A stretch of 28,988 nt of DNA from positions 1 through 28,988 of the forward strand of contig CAJUJO010000020.1 in the NCBI GenBank assembly GCA_910586675.1, in the 5' to 3' direction. Position numbers and translations under genes: made by a program. Positions 6,756 through 14,454 of the stretch are shown piece after piece. The first letter of the stretch is position 1. Every line of letters begins with the position of its first letter. This stretch comes from an uncultured Christensenellaceae bacterium. GTDB taxonomy: Bacteria > Bacillota > Clostridia > Christensenellales > Borkfalkiaceae. Below the pieces are notes generated by a model that worked only from the letters and a program-made list of their open reading frames with translations, was not told the DNA's origin and made no database searches.

Positions 6756-8983
6756 AACTGATCAAACAGGGCGTTTATTACATGGAGGGGGGGATCGTAA
6801 AGGAATCCCGCGCGTTTATGACTTCCGACAAGAGGAGCGCGGCGATAAAGAATACCGTTTCTTATTCCATTTTGAACGCGCACGATACGGGCGACGGCGG
6901 GCAAATGAAGATCCGCTTCGACGCGATCGCTTCGCACGATATCACATACGTCGGAATCATTCAGACGGCGAAGGCGAGCGGACTTTCGGAATTTCCCATT
7001 CCTTACGTTCTGACCAACTGCCATAACTCGCTCTGCGCGGTCGGGGGGACCATCAACGGGGACGATCACGTATTCGGGCTTTCCGCGGCAAAAAAATACG
7101 GCGGAGATTACGTTCCGGCGCATCTTGCCGTCATTCACCAGTACATGCGCGAAACGGCGGCAAAGTGCGGCGCGATGATTCTCGGTTCCGATTCGCATAC
7201 CCGATACGGCGCGCTCGGCACGCTCGCCGTCGGGGAAGGCGGCCCCGAACTCGTCAAACAGCTTCTCGGACAAACGTACGACGTCGCTCGCCCGCAAATC
7301 GTCGCCGTTTATCTGAAAGGCAAACTCCGTAAGGGAGTGGGACCTCAGGACGTGGCGCTCGCGCTCGTCAAAGCAACGTTTCAAAGCGGCTTTGTCAAAA
7401 ATAAAATTTTGGAGTTTATCGGGCCCGGTATCGCGGGGCTTTCCATGGATTACCGCAACGGCATCGACGTTATGACGACGGAAACGACCTGCCTTTCTTC
7501 CGTCTGGGAAACGGACGAAAAGACGGAAGAATACTTCGCCGCACACGGACGGGCGGGGGACTATAAAAAGCTTACCGCCGTTCAGCCCGCCTACTACGAC
7601 GGCGCGATTACCGTCGATTTGAGCCGCGTGGAGCCGATGATTGCGCTTCCGTTCCATCCCTCGAACGCTTATCCCATTCGCGAATTGTTGGATAATCCTT
7701 ACGAAATTTTGAAACAAGCGGAAGATGCGGGTAGAAAAATCAAAGGCGACGACAGCTTTACGCTCACCGATAAAATAAAGGACGGAAAAATTTACGTCGA
7801 TCAGGGCGTAATCGCGGGATGCGCGGGCGGTATGTACGAAAATATTGCCGAGGCGGCGGAAATTCTGCGCGATAAGAGCGTCGGCACGGGCGCGTTTTCG
7901 CTCAGCGTATATCCCTCTTCCCAGCCCGTATATAAATCGCTTGCGGAAAACGGCTATATCGGAACGCTTATGGAAGCGGGCGCCGTTGTAAAAACGGCGT
8001 TCTGCGGGCCCTGTTTCGGCGCAGGCGACGTTCCCGCCAACAACGGGCTTTCCGTGCGGCATACGACGCGCAACTTTGAAAACAGGGAGGGGAGCAAGCC
8101 CGCGCAGGGGCAACTCGCCGCGGTTGCGCTCATGGATGCGCGCTCTATCGCGGCAACGGCAGCGAACGGCGGCGCGCTCACCTCGGCGCTCGATTTAGAT
8201 TATTCCAAGCGCTTGAAAAAATATAAATTCGACGGAAAGATTTATGAAAACCGCGTCTATCGCGGCGCGGGAAAACCGAACAAGGACGAACCGCTGGTTT
8301 ACGGGCCGAATATCGCCGATTGGCCCGAACAAATCGCGCTCGGCGAACATATTTTGATGAAGGCGGTCAGTGTGCTTTCCGATCCCGTTACGACGACGGA
8401 CGAGCTGATTCCTTCGGGGGAAACGTCCTCTTATCGCTCCAACCCGTTGAAGCTTGCAGAGTTTACTCTTTCGCGGAAGGATCCCGCTTACGTCGGTAGG
8501 GCGAAGGCGGTCAAGGCGGAAGAGGAAATTCGCCGCCAAACGGGCGCGATTCCGGAGAACGTGCTCGAAGCGCTCGGCGGATTTGTTCCGCCCGAAGGGA
8601 CGATTTACGGGAGCGTTGTCGTCGCGGTGAAGCCGGGCGACGGTTCCGCGCGCGAACAAGCGGCTTCCTGTCAGCGCGTGCTCGGCGGCGTTGCCAATAT
8701 AGCCGTAGAATATGCGACGAAGCGTTATCGCTCTAATCTCATTAATTGGGGCATGATTCCGTTTGTTTGCGAAAAACCCGTGCTTAAAGTCGGAGATTAT
8801 ATTTTCGTGGAATCGATCGCCGCGGCAATCGCAGGCGGAGAAGAGAGAATTGTGGCAAAAGTCTTTTCGGGCGGGAAACAGCGCGATATCGTGTTAACCG
8901 TCGGCGCGCTTACCGAAGACGAACGCAAAATTATTCTCGAAGGTTGTCTCATCAATTTCAATAAGAAAAAGGCGCGGGGATAA
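6749..8983 (+). CDS. Aconitase-family hydratase (YbhJ-like)
   Basis: 744 residues, the usual size of the YbhJ-type branch of the aconitase superfamily, predicted to carry a [4Fe-4S] cluster and catalyse dehydration/hydration of a tricarboxylate-like substrate. The three cluster cysteines are recognisable: Cys358 in GCAGGMYENI (equivalent to the GSCTN site of aconitase) and Cys419/Cys422 in CGPCFG. The N-terminal region has NCHNS and GSDSHTRYGALG. The C-terminal swivelling domain is fused in cis and contains DGSAREQAA and KRYRSNLINWGMIPF, matching the SSREQAA and RSNLINFG motifs. The domain order (cluster domains, then swivel) is the standard one. The start is supported by CGGAG 9-10 bases upstream. 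The GCAGG variant sets it apart from true aconitase, so citrate need not be its substrate. The family assignment is firm; the reaction is not. Confidence 0.88.
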   Translation: MVKLIKQGVYYMEGGIVKESRAFMTSDKRSAAIKNTVSYSILNAHDTGDGGQMKIRFDAIASHDITYVGIIQTAKASGLSEFPIPYVLTNCHNSLCAVGGTINGDDHVFGLSAAKKYGGDYVPAHLAVIHQYMRETAAKCGAMILGSDSHTRYGALGTLAVGEGGPELVKQLLGQTYDVARPQIVAVYLKGKLRKGVGPQDVALALVKATFQSGFVKNKILEFIGPGIAGLSMDYRNGIDVMTTETTCLSSVWETDEKTEEYFAAHGRAGDYKKLTAVQPAYYDGAITVDLSRVEPMIALPFHPSNAYPIRELLDNPYEILKQAEDAGRKIKGDDSFTLTDKIKDGKIYVDQGVIAGCAGGMYENIAEAAEILRDKSVGTGAFSLSVYPSSQPVYKSLAENGYIGTLMEAGAVVKTAFCGPCFGAGDVPANNGLSVRHTTRNFENREGSKPAQGQLAAVALMDARSIAATAANGGALTSALDLDYSKRLKKYKFDGKIYENRVYRGAGKPNKDEPLVYGPNIADWPEQIALGEHILMKAVSVLSDPVTTTDELIPSGETSSYRSNPLKLAEFTLSRKDPAYVGRAKAVKAEEEIRRQTGAIPENVLEALGGFVPPEGTIYGSVVVAVKPGDGSAREQAASCQRVLGGVANIAVEYATKRYRSNLINWGMIPFVCEKPVLKVGDYIFVESIAAAIAGGEERIVAKVFSGGKQRDIVLTVGALTEDERKIILEGCLINFNKKKARG

Positions 8984-9015
8984 GAGAAGAAGCCCGTTCC
9001 CGGTTCGATTTTTGT

Positions 9016-9045
9016 TTGAAATTGCCTTAATTGCGTTTATATAAT
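9016..9045 (+). promoter_or_regulatory. Promoter of the 39-aa ORF/lemA/DUF2207/glpK run
   Basis: TTGAAA, 18 bases, TATAAT in the gap after the hydratase gene; predicted start near 9052, just ahead of the small ORF at 9059. Confidence 0.55.
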
Positions 9046-9058
9046 AAGGGAAAACACG

Positions 9059-9178
9059 ATGAAACATATGAAGCATTGTCTTAAACTGTGCGAGGACGGG
9101 TATGTTCATCCCGATGCGCGTCTTATGGATTTGATGGCGGACGTTGTCTTAAACGCTTATCTTAATAATATTGTTTGA
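9059..9178 (+). CDS. Small hypothetical protein (39 aa)
   Basis: ATG to TGA, 39 residues beginning MKHMKHCLKL and ending NAYLNNIV, with two Cys and three His in the first half. The start has AAGGG about 8-9 bases upstream and lies some 13 bases downstream of a good promoter. It precedes lemA by 36 bases. No family is recognised. An alternative is that this stretch is simply the lemA leader. The clean start signals make a real gene somewhat more likely than not. Confidence 0.45.
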   Translation: MKHMKHCLKLCEDGYVHPDARLMDLMADVVLNAYLNNIV

Positions 9179-9214
9179 AACGGCAAAAAAGCTGTTGAAA
9201 TAAGGAGAAATTTT

Positions 9215-9805
9215 ATGAGTAACTGTTTATTGCTGTCGGGTGCGGCGATCGGCGGAATTATCGGGGGCGCGCTCGCTCTCCTTCTGATCGTGATTCTTAT
9301 TTGGTACATTTCTACCTTTAACAAGCTGAAACGCATCAAAAACGTCGTAGACGAAGGCTGGGCGACCATGGACGTTCAGTTGAAAAAGCGTTATGATTTG
9401 ATCCCCAACCTCGTGGAGACGGTAAAGGGGTACGCAAAGCACGAAAGCACTACGCTGGAAGCCGTCATTACGGCGCGGAATCTTGCGATGACGGCAACGG
9501 GCGACGCGAAGATGGCGGCGGAAAATATGCTCACGGGGACGTTGAAATCCTTGTTTGCGTTGCAGGAAGCGTATCCCGATTTGAAAGCAAACGCCAATTT
9601 TATGGATTTGCAGCGTCAGCTTCAAAGCGTGGAAACGGAGATAGCCTCCGCTCGCAGGTACTATAACGGAACGGTAAAAGAATACAACAGTCAGATAGAT
9701 TACTTCTTTACCGGCATGGTTGCGCGCCGTATGAGATTGGAAAAGCGCAACTATTTCGAGTTGGACAGCGAAGAGGAGCGCAAGGCGCCTTCGGTCAAAT
9801 TTTAA
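9215..9805 (+). CDS. LemA family protein
   Basis: 196 residues with one N-terminal membrane segment at about 10-31, followed by the LemA helical domain: NKLKRIKNVVDEGWATMDVQLKKRYDLIPNL is characteristic, continuing into LVETVKGYAKHES. The bulk is predicted to lie outside the membrane as a helical bundle. The ATG is preceded by AAGGAG at 7-8 bases. It lies 15 bases before a DUF2207 gene, the standard partner of LemA in many bacteria. The biochemical role of the pair is unknown; envelope maintenance is the usual inference. Confidence 0.93.
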   Translation: MSNCLLLSGAAIGGIIGGALALLLIVILIWYISTFNKLKRIKNVVDEGWATMDVQLKKRYDLIPNLVETVKGYAKHESTTLEAVITARNLAMTATGDAKMAAENMLTGTLKSLFALQEAYPDLKANANFMDLQRQLQSVETEIASARRYYNGTVKEYNSQIDYFFTGMVARRMRLEKRNYFELDSEEERKAPSVKF

Positions 9806-9820
9806 GATTAGAGAGTCGAT

Positions 9821-11737
9821 ATGAAAAAATTACGGAGTGTATTAAGGATCGCGCCGCTGTTCGCGGCGGTTATCCTTGCGCTTACATTATGGGCGGGGAT
9901 ATCCCCGCCCGTATGCGTTTCGGCAAACGCATACGGCGCGTATGGTTTTTCCATTGAAAAATACGAAGTGGACATGACGGTGTCGCCCGACCGCGTAATT
10001 TCAGTCGAAGAGCGCATTACGGCGCGACTTACGGGATATGACAGCCACGGTATTATACGAGATTTTCCGCTGGACGGCGGGGTAAAGTATCGGAACATTT
10101 CCGCGCAATGCGACAGTTCCGATTTTTCGCCCTATTTTCAGAACGATGACAGCGCATTTCTTTCTTACTATCTGCGCGGAAAATATCGGGTCGACAGCGG
10201 AATGACGCGCACGTATACGCTTACATACGAAATGCACGTTCCCGCGCTTGCAGAGGAGGGGTATCTGCCGCTCGACGTTATCGGTTACGGCTGGCAGACG
10301 GAAATCAAAAACGTAACGGCGAAAATCACCGTGCCCGACGGTTTGCGCGATTACAAAATTTATTCCGGTAAGAAATATGCAAGCGGTAACCAGGCAGACG
10401 TAATGGCGGAACGGAGCGGCAATACGATCTCGCTCCGCGCCGATTCCCTTTCTTATTATTACGATGAATCGTATGCGGCAAATTCGGGCGGCATTACACT
10501 CGATTTAAGCTTTGAAAAAGGCGTGCTTTCCGTGCGCCCCGATTTTGAAATCTTATGGGTTGTTTTGCTCGGCGCGGGCGTTCTCATGATAGCTGTGCTC
10601 GTCAAGCTTTTTGCGTGCAGAAATCCCATGATGACGGCTACCGTCAACCTGGAAGCGCCCGAAGAGATGGATCCCATGACGATGGGGAAGATCATCGATA
10701 ACAAGATAGACAGTGAGGACGTCGGCGCGCTCGTGTTTTGGCTTGCGGAAAACGGGTACCTTCATATCGACCTTTCGGAAAACGACGAAGATCCCACGCT
10801 ATACAAAACAGAGAAAGAATTGCCGAAAAATTTTCCGAAGCATGCCCGCGCAATGTATAACGGATTGTTTGCCAAACGGGAGTCGGTGCGCGTGTCTTCA
10901 CTGAACAATTCCTTTTATTCGACGGTGGACTCGATGAAAACGCTGGTAAACGCATCTGTCGGAACGCTCTTTTCATTGAAAAGCAAAATCGTTTTGGGAT
11001 TGCTGTGCGCGTTGTCTGCGCTTGCCTTCGGCGGATTTGTCTTTTTCTACACGTTTGCCGCCGTCTCTTCCGATTACTTATATTGGCAGATGCTGCCCGT
11101 ATGCCTGGGGGCGGCGGCCGCGGGCACGGTCGGAACCTTTCTACTGCGCCAGTGCGAATACAAATGGAAACAACGCGATAAAGTTTTGGTTCCACTCGTT
11201 TGTACGGCGTTGGCGTTCCTGATCGGAGCTTTCGCATCCTGGCTCTTATCGGACGCGGGGCTCGGGATATGGTCGCGTCTCCTTCTCGTCGCATTTTCTG
11301 CGGCGGCAGGAAACGTCGCCGGTTTGTGTCTTTGCCGTACCGACGAATACTCCAAGCAGTTGGGGCATATCGTAGGGTTCAAACAGTTCATTCTTTATAC
11401 CGAACGCGATAAAATCGAGTTTATGCTCAAGGATAATCCCGAGCTGTATTATAAGATTTTACCGTATGCGCAGGTGTTGGGCGTTACGGATGCCTGGACG
11501 GAGAAATTCGACGGATTGGATATTCGTCCGCCTTCGTTTGCAACGTGTCCGTCCGATTTCCTATTTAACTGTATGATTTGGAATTCGCTCTTCCGTTCGA
11601 TGAACGGAAATTTTTCCCGCGCAATGGTGTCCCGTCCTTCCTCTTCGGGCGGACACGGTCGCGGAGGATTCGGGGGCGGTTTCGGCGGAGGATTCGGAGG
11701 CGGCGGCTTCGGCGGAGGCGGCGGAAGAGGCTGCTGA
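9821..11737 (+). CDS. DUF2207 family membrane protein
   Basis: 638 residues. A signal peptide occupies about 1-36 (charged MKKLRSVLR, hydrophobic core, VSANA cleavage region). The extracellular DUF2207 beta domain follows, with the typical IRDFPLDG and DVIGYGW segments. A membrane segment lies at about 243-263, then a cytoplasmic region containing APEEMDPMTMGKIID, several more membrane segments between about 388 and 510, and a Gly-rich C-terminus (GGGFGGGGGRGC). Many DUF2207 proteins end in a GGGFSGGG-type tail; ending in a free Cys is unusual. The ribosome binding site is weak (AGAG about 10 bases upstream), which suits translational coupling to lemA. The family is firm; the function is unknown. 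Confidence 0.88.
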   Translation: MKKLRSVLRIAPLFAAVILALTLWAGISPPVCVSANAYGAYGFSIEKYEVDMTVSPDRVISVEERITARLTGYDSHGIIRDFPLDGGVKYRNISAQCDSSDFSPYFQNDDSAFLSYYLRGKYRVDSGMTRTYTLTYEMHVPALAEEGYLPLDVIGYGWQTEIKNVTAKITVPDGLRDYKIYSGKKYASGNQADVMAERSGNTISLRADSLSYYYDESYAANSGGITLDLSFEKGVLSVRPDFEILWVVLLGAGVLMIAVLVKLFACRNPMMTATVNLEAPEEMDPMTMGKIIDNKIDSEDVGALVFWLAENGYLHIDLSENDEDPTLYKTEKELPKNFPKHARAMYNGLFAKRESVRVSSLNNSFYSTVDSMKTLVNASVGTLFSLKSKIVLGLLCALSALAFGGFVFFYTFAAVSSDYLYWQMLPVCLGAAAAGTVGTFLLRQCEYKWKQRDKVLVPLVCTALAFLIGAFASWLLSDAGLGIWSRLLLVAFSAAAGNVAGLCLCRTDEYSKQLGHIVGFKQFILYTERDKIEFMLKDNPELYYKILPYAQVLGVTDAWTEKFDGLDIRPPSFATCPSDFLFNCMIWNSLFRSMNGNFSRAMVSRPSSSGGHGRGGFGGGFGGGFGGGGFGGGGGRGC

Positions 11738-11755
11738 TCGGATAAGGAGGAAAGG

Positions 11756-13222
11756 ATGAAATATATTCTTGCGCTTGATGCGGGCACGACGAGTGTTCGC
11801 GCCGTGCTCTACGACGTTAAAACGGGCACGCCCGTTCATATCGTACAGCAGGAGGTGGGGCAGTCGTTCCCGCAGCCCGGCTGGGTCGAACAGGACGCGA
11901 ACGAAATTTTCTATAAATCGGCATATGTTCTCAATAGCTGCGTGTCGTTTGCGGGGGCGGAGAATATCGCAGGGATCGGAATTACCAATCAGCGCGAAAC
12001 AGTTGTACTTTGGAATAGAAAAACGGGAGAACCCGTTTGCCCCGCAATCGTGTGGCAGTGCCGCCGCACGAGCGGGTATTGCGCGGAAATTCCCGCCGAT
12101 ATGCGGGAAAAAATTAAAAAGAAAACGGGGTTGATTCCCGACGCATACTTTTCGGCGAGCAAGATAAGGTGGTGCCTCGACAATGTGCCCGCCGCGCGAA
12201 AGTTATATCGGGAAGGTAATCTCTGCGCGGGAACAGTCGATAGTTACCTCGTTTTCAAACTGACGGAAGGAAAGGCGTTTGCTACCGACTGCACCAATGC
12301 GTCCCGTACCATGCTGTTCGACATTCATACGTTGCGCTGGGATAAGGAACTGCTCGATTATTTCGGAATAGGGGAAGAAATTTTGCCCGAACTTCGTCCA
12401 TCCGACGCGCGCATGGGGGAAACGACGTTCGGCGGATTGCGTATTCCCGTTGCGGGCGTTGCGGGGGATCAGCAGGCTGCGCTGTTCGGACAAGCGTGTC
12501 TTAGTCGCGGCGATTGTAAAATTACTTACGGAACGGGGCTGTTTATGCTCTTTAATACGGGGGAGACTTGCGTATCTTCCGAAAGCGGGCTTTTGACGAC
12601 GGTAGGTTATTCGCTCGAAAAAAAGACCGTTTACGCCTTGGAAGGCAGCGCCTTCAATGCCGGAAGCTCCGTTCAGTGGCTGCGCGATAACCTCGGTTTT
12701 ATCCGTTCGAGCGGGGAGAGTGAAGAACTCGCGTTAACCGTTCCCGATACGGGCGGCGTCTGTTTTGTTCCCGCGTTTACGGGGCTGGGCGCGCCGCATT
12801 GGCGGAGCGACGCGCGCGGACTCCTCACCGGGATCACGCGGGGAACGGGCACGGCGCATATCGTGCGCGCGGTGCTGGAAAGCATTGCGTACGGCGCGCG
12901 GGAGCTATCCGACTGTATGCAGAAGGACAGCGGGATCTGTCTTCGGGAAATTCGCTGCGACGGCGGGGCTTCCGCAAATAATTTCCTTATGCAATTTCAG
13001 GCGGACTTGCTCGGGATTACCGTTAATCGTCCGGCAGTGCGGGAGAGCACGTCGCTCGGCGCAGCGCTCCTGTGCGCTTGTTCGCTCGGAATTATCGGGG
13101 AAGAGGAGGTTTTATCTCTTCGGAAATCGGAGAAGATTTTCCGCCCGTCGGAAAACAGGGAAAACTTTGAAACGCATTACAGAAACTATCAATTGGCTGT
13201 AAAAAGAGCGCTTTTGAACTGA
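11756..13222 (+). CDS. glpK: Glycerol kinase
   Basis: Phosphorylates glycerol to sn-glycerol-3-phosphate with ATP in the cytoplasm. At 488 residues it is close to the usual ~500. FGGY-kinase motifs are present: LDAGTTSVRA at the N-terminus, GITNQRETVVLWNRKTGEP, WQCRRTSG, AGDQQAALFGQ with the catalytic Asp, YGTGLFMLFNTGE, GLGAPHW, and near the C-terminus CDGGASANNFLMQFQADLL. The ribosome binding site AAGGAGG is strong. There is no glpF, glpD or glpO nearby. The segment before AGDQQ reads ETTFGGLRIPVAG; in many Firmicute GlpKs an HPr-phosphorylated His lies there (HFYG), and here it appears to be Thr. Together with gpsA in this window it would feed the glycerol-3-phosphate pool. Confidence 0.95.
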   Translation: MKYILALDAGTTSVRAVLYDVKTGTPVHIVQQEVGQSFPQPGWVEQDANEIFYKSAYVLNSCVSFAGAENIAGIGITNQRETVVLWNRKTGEPVCPAIVWQCRRTSGYCAEIPADMREKIKKKTGLIPDAYFSASKIRWCLDNVPAARKLYREGNLCAGTVDSYLVFKLTEGKAFATDCTNASRTMLFDIHTLRWDKELLDYFGIGEEILPELRPSDARMGETTFGGLRIPVAGVAGDQQAALFGQACLSRGDCKITYGTGLFMLFNTGETCVSSESGLLTTVGYSLEKKTVYALEGSAFNAGSSVQWLRDNLGFIRSSGESEELALTVPDTGGVCFVPAFTGLGAPHWRSDARGLLTGITRGTGTAHIVRAVLESIAYGARELSDCMQKDSGICLREIRCDGGASANNFLMQFQADLLGITVNRPAVRESTSLGAALLCACSLGIIGEEEVLSLRKSEKIFRPSENRENFETHYRNYQLAVKRALLN

Positions 13223-13285
13223 TTTTTTCAAAAAAAGTAAAATTAAACAGTACTATGTCAGGCATAATTAATATTTTTCTTGTAT

Positions 13286-13319
13286 TTCGGGCGGATCCGT
13301 TCTAACGGATGCGCCCGAA
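13286..13319. repeat. Near-perfect inverted repeat between glpK and the glmU-like gene
   Basis: 16-bp arms TTCGGGCGGATCCGTT and AACGGATGCGCCCGAA with one mismatch and only two bases between them. There is no T-run on the + side, so it is not an ordinary terminator of glpK. A TATAAT (13325-13330) lies directly after it and only 4 bases before the next ATG; no -35 box is evident. Confidence 0.6.
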
Positions 13320-13334
13320 GCATTTATAATAGGT

Positions 13335-14342
13335 ATGAAAATTTTCGTTGTTAATAAAAGTTTTTTTACCTTTCGGAATACGGAAAGCTATCGCCTGGAT
13401 CTCCTCGGCAAGACGGTAACGGAACTGATGTGCGAGCGCCTCGGGGCAGAGCTCTGCGCGGAAAACGAGCTTCCTGAAGGAGATAAAGCCGTACTTTATC
13501 CCGTTTATCCCTTTCTTACGGAGGAGGTCTTTTCCCGCTTTCTTGTACGAAACGCGGGGAGTTTTCTTTTTCGCGGCGGGTTCGTCGTGCGCGGCTGTTC
13601 GGACGTCTATGCTCTTTCCGAGCGAAATATGCTCGGATTCGGACAAACGTTTTTTTCTTTGTCCGATTACTCCGCCGCGCTTGTCGCGGCGGCACGGGAA
13701 AATGCGGCGCGTCATATAAAGAACGGCGCGCTTGTCGAAGAGGGGGCGGAAGTAGGCTTCGGTGTTCGCCTGGGGAAGGGCTCCGTCGTGCGCAGAGGCG
13801 CCCGCGTTATGGGGGAGAGCACCGTCGGGGAAAATACCGAAATTGGCGGGGGAAGCGAAATCGTAAATTCCGTCGTAGGTGCGGGAACGGAGGTGAAGTG
13901 CAGTGTTCTGCGCGACTGTACCGTGGGTGATGGCTGTACTGTGGGGCCGAACGCTTATCTTCGCGGCGGGAGTAATATTGCTAACGGTTGCAGAATAGGC
14001 GATTTTGTGGAAATCAAAAATGCATCCGTCGGGCGGGGAACTAAGATAGCCCACCTCGCCTACGTCGGGGATGCCGACTTAGGGGAATGCGTCAATATCG
14101 GCTGCGGTGCAGTGTTTGTCAACTACAACGGAAAGACAAAATCCCGTTCCCGCGTCGGAGACGGATGTTTTATCGGTAGCAACTGTAATCTTATAGCGCC
14201 GGTTGCGTTGGAAAAAGGCTCGTATGTTGCCGCGGGTACGACGCTTACGCGTAGTCTTTCGTGCGGGGATTTCTGTATCGGGCGCTGTCGGGAAACGGTA
14301 AAGCCCGATCGCGCAAAAGATTATTACGATCCGAAATTTTGA
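13335..14342 (+). CDS. GlmU-like glucosamine-1-phosphate N-acetyltransferase with reduced N-terminal domain
   Basis: 335 residues. From about 130 on it is a hexapeptide-repeat left-handed beta-helix matching the C-terminal half of GlmU, which acetylates GlcN-1-P with acetyl-CoA. All the catalytic and binding residues I can place keep one constant offset (-123) from E. coli GlmU: Arg210 (333), Lys228 (351), His240 (363), Tyr243 (366), Asn254 (377) and Lys269 (392), with NYNG in place of NYDG. The N-terminal ~130 residues are about half the usual uridylyltransferase size and lack the LAAGxGTRM nucleotide-binding motif, so UDP-GlcNAc formation is unlikely here. glmM and glmS follow, which supports the role. 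The start ATG has no good ribosome binding site; MKIFVVN fits an initial strand. Confidence 0.85.
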   Translation: MKIFVVNKSFFTFRNTESYRLDLLGKTVTELMCERLGAELCAENELPEGDKAVLYPVYPFLTEEVFSRFLVRNAGSFLFRGGFVVRGCSDVYALSERNMLGFGQTFFSLSDYSAALVAAARENAARHIKNGALVEEGAEVGFGVRLGKGSVVRRGARVMGESTVGENTEIGGGSEIVNSVVGAGTEVKCSVLRDCTVGDGCTVGPNAYLRGGSNIANGCRIGDFVEIKNASVGRGTKIAHLAYVGDADLGECVNIGCGAVFVNYNGKTKSRSRVGDGCFIGSNCNLIAPVALEKGSYVAAGTTLTRSLSCGDFCIGRCRETVKPDRAKDYYDPKF

Positions 14343-14349
14343 AAGTTTC

Positions 14350-14380
14350 AAAAAACTTCCCATTATACGGGAGGTTTTTT
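14350..14380 (+). terminator. Intrinsic terminator between the glmU-like gene and glmM
   Basis: Fully paired 12-bp stem (one G-T pair) AAAAAACTTCCC / GGGAGGTTTTTT with a 7-base loop, then more T residues. It lies 8 bases after the stop codon and about 75 bases before glmM. Confidence 0.85.
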
Positions 14381-14454
14381 CTTTTTTTATGGTTTCCCGA
14401 ATGCGCTGCTTTTGCATACGATGAAGTGTGCGGAAGCGCCGTAGGAGGGGAAGT

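Noticed and set aside
6674..8113. 479-residue minus-strand ORF opposite the hydratase
   Set aside because: The plus-strand protein has complete aconitase motifs; the antisense translation is low-complexity and unrecognisable.
14435..14440. AGCGCC as a possible glmS ribozyme core
   Set aside because: There are only about 20 bases before the glmM start and no matching pseudoknot arms, so the ribozyme cannot fit.
14428..14454. GTG start of glmM
   Set aside because: It adds RKRRRRGS, which is the translated ribosome binding site; the TTG at 14455 gives the standard MGKYFGTDG start.
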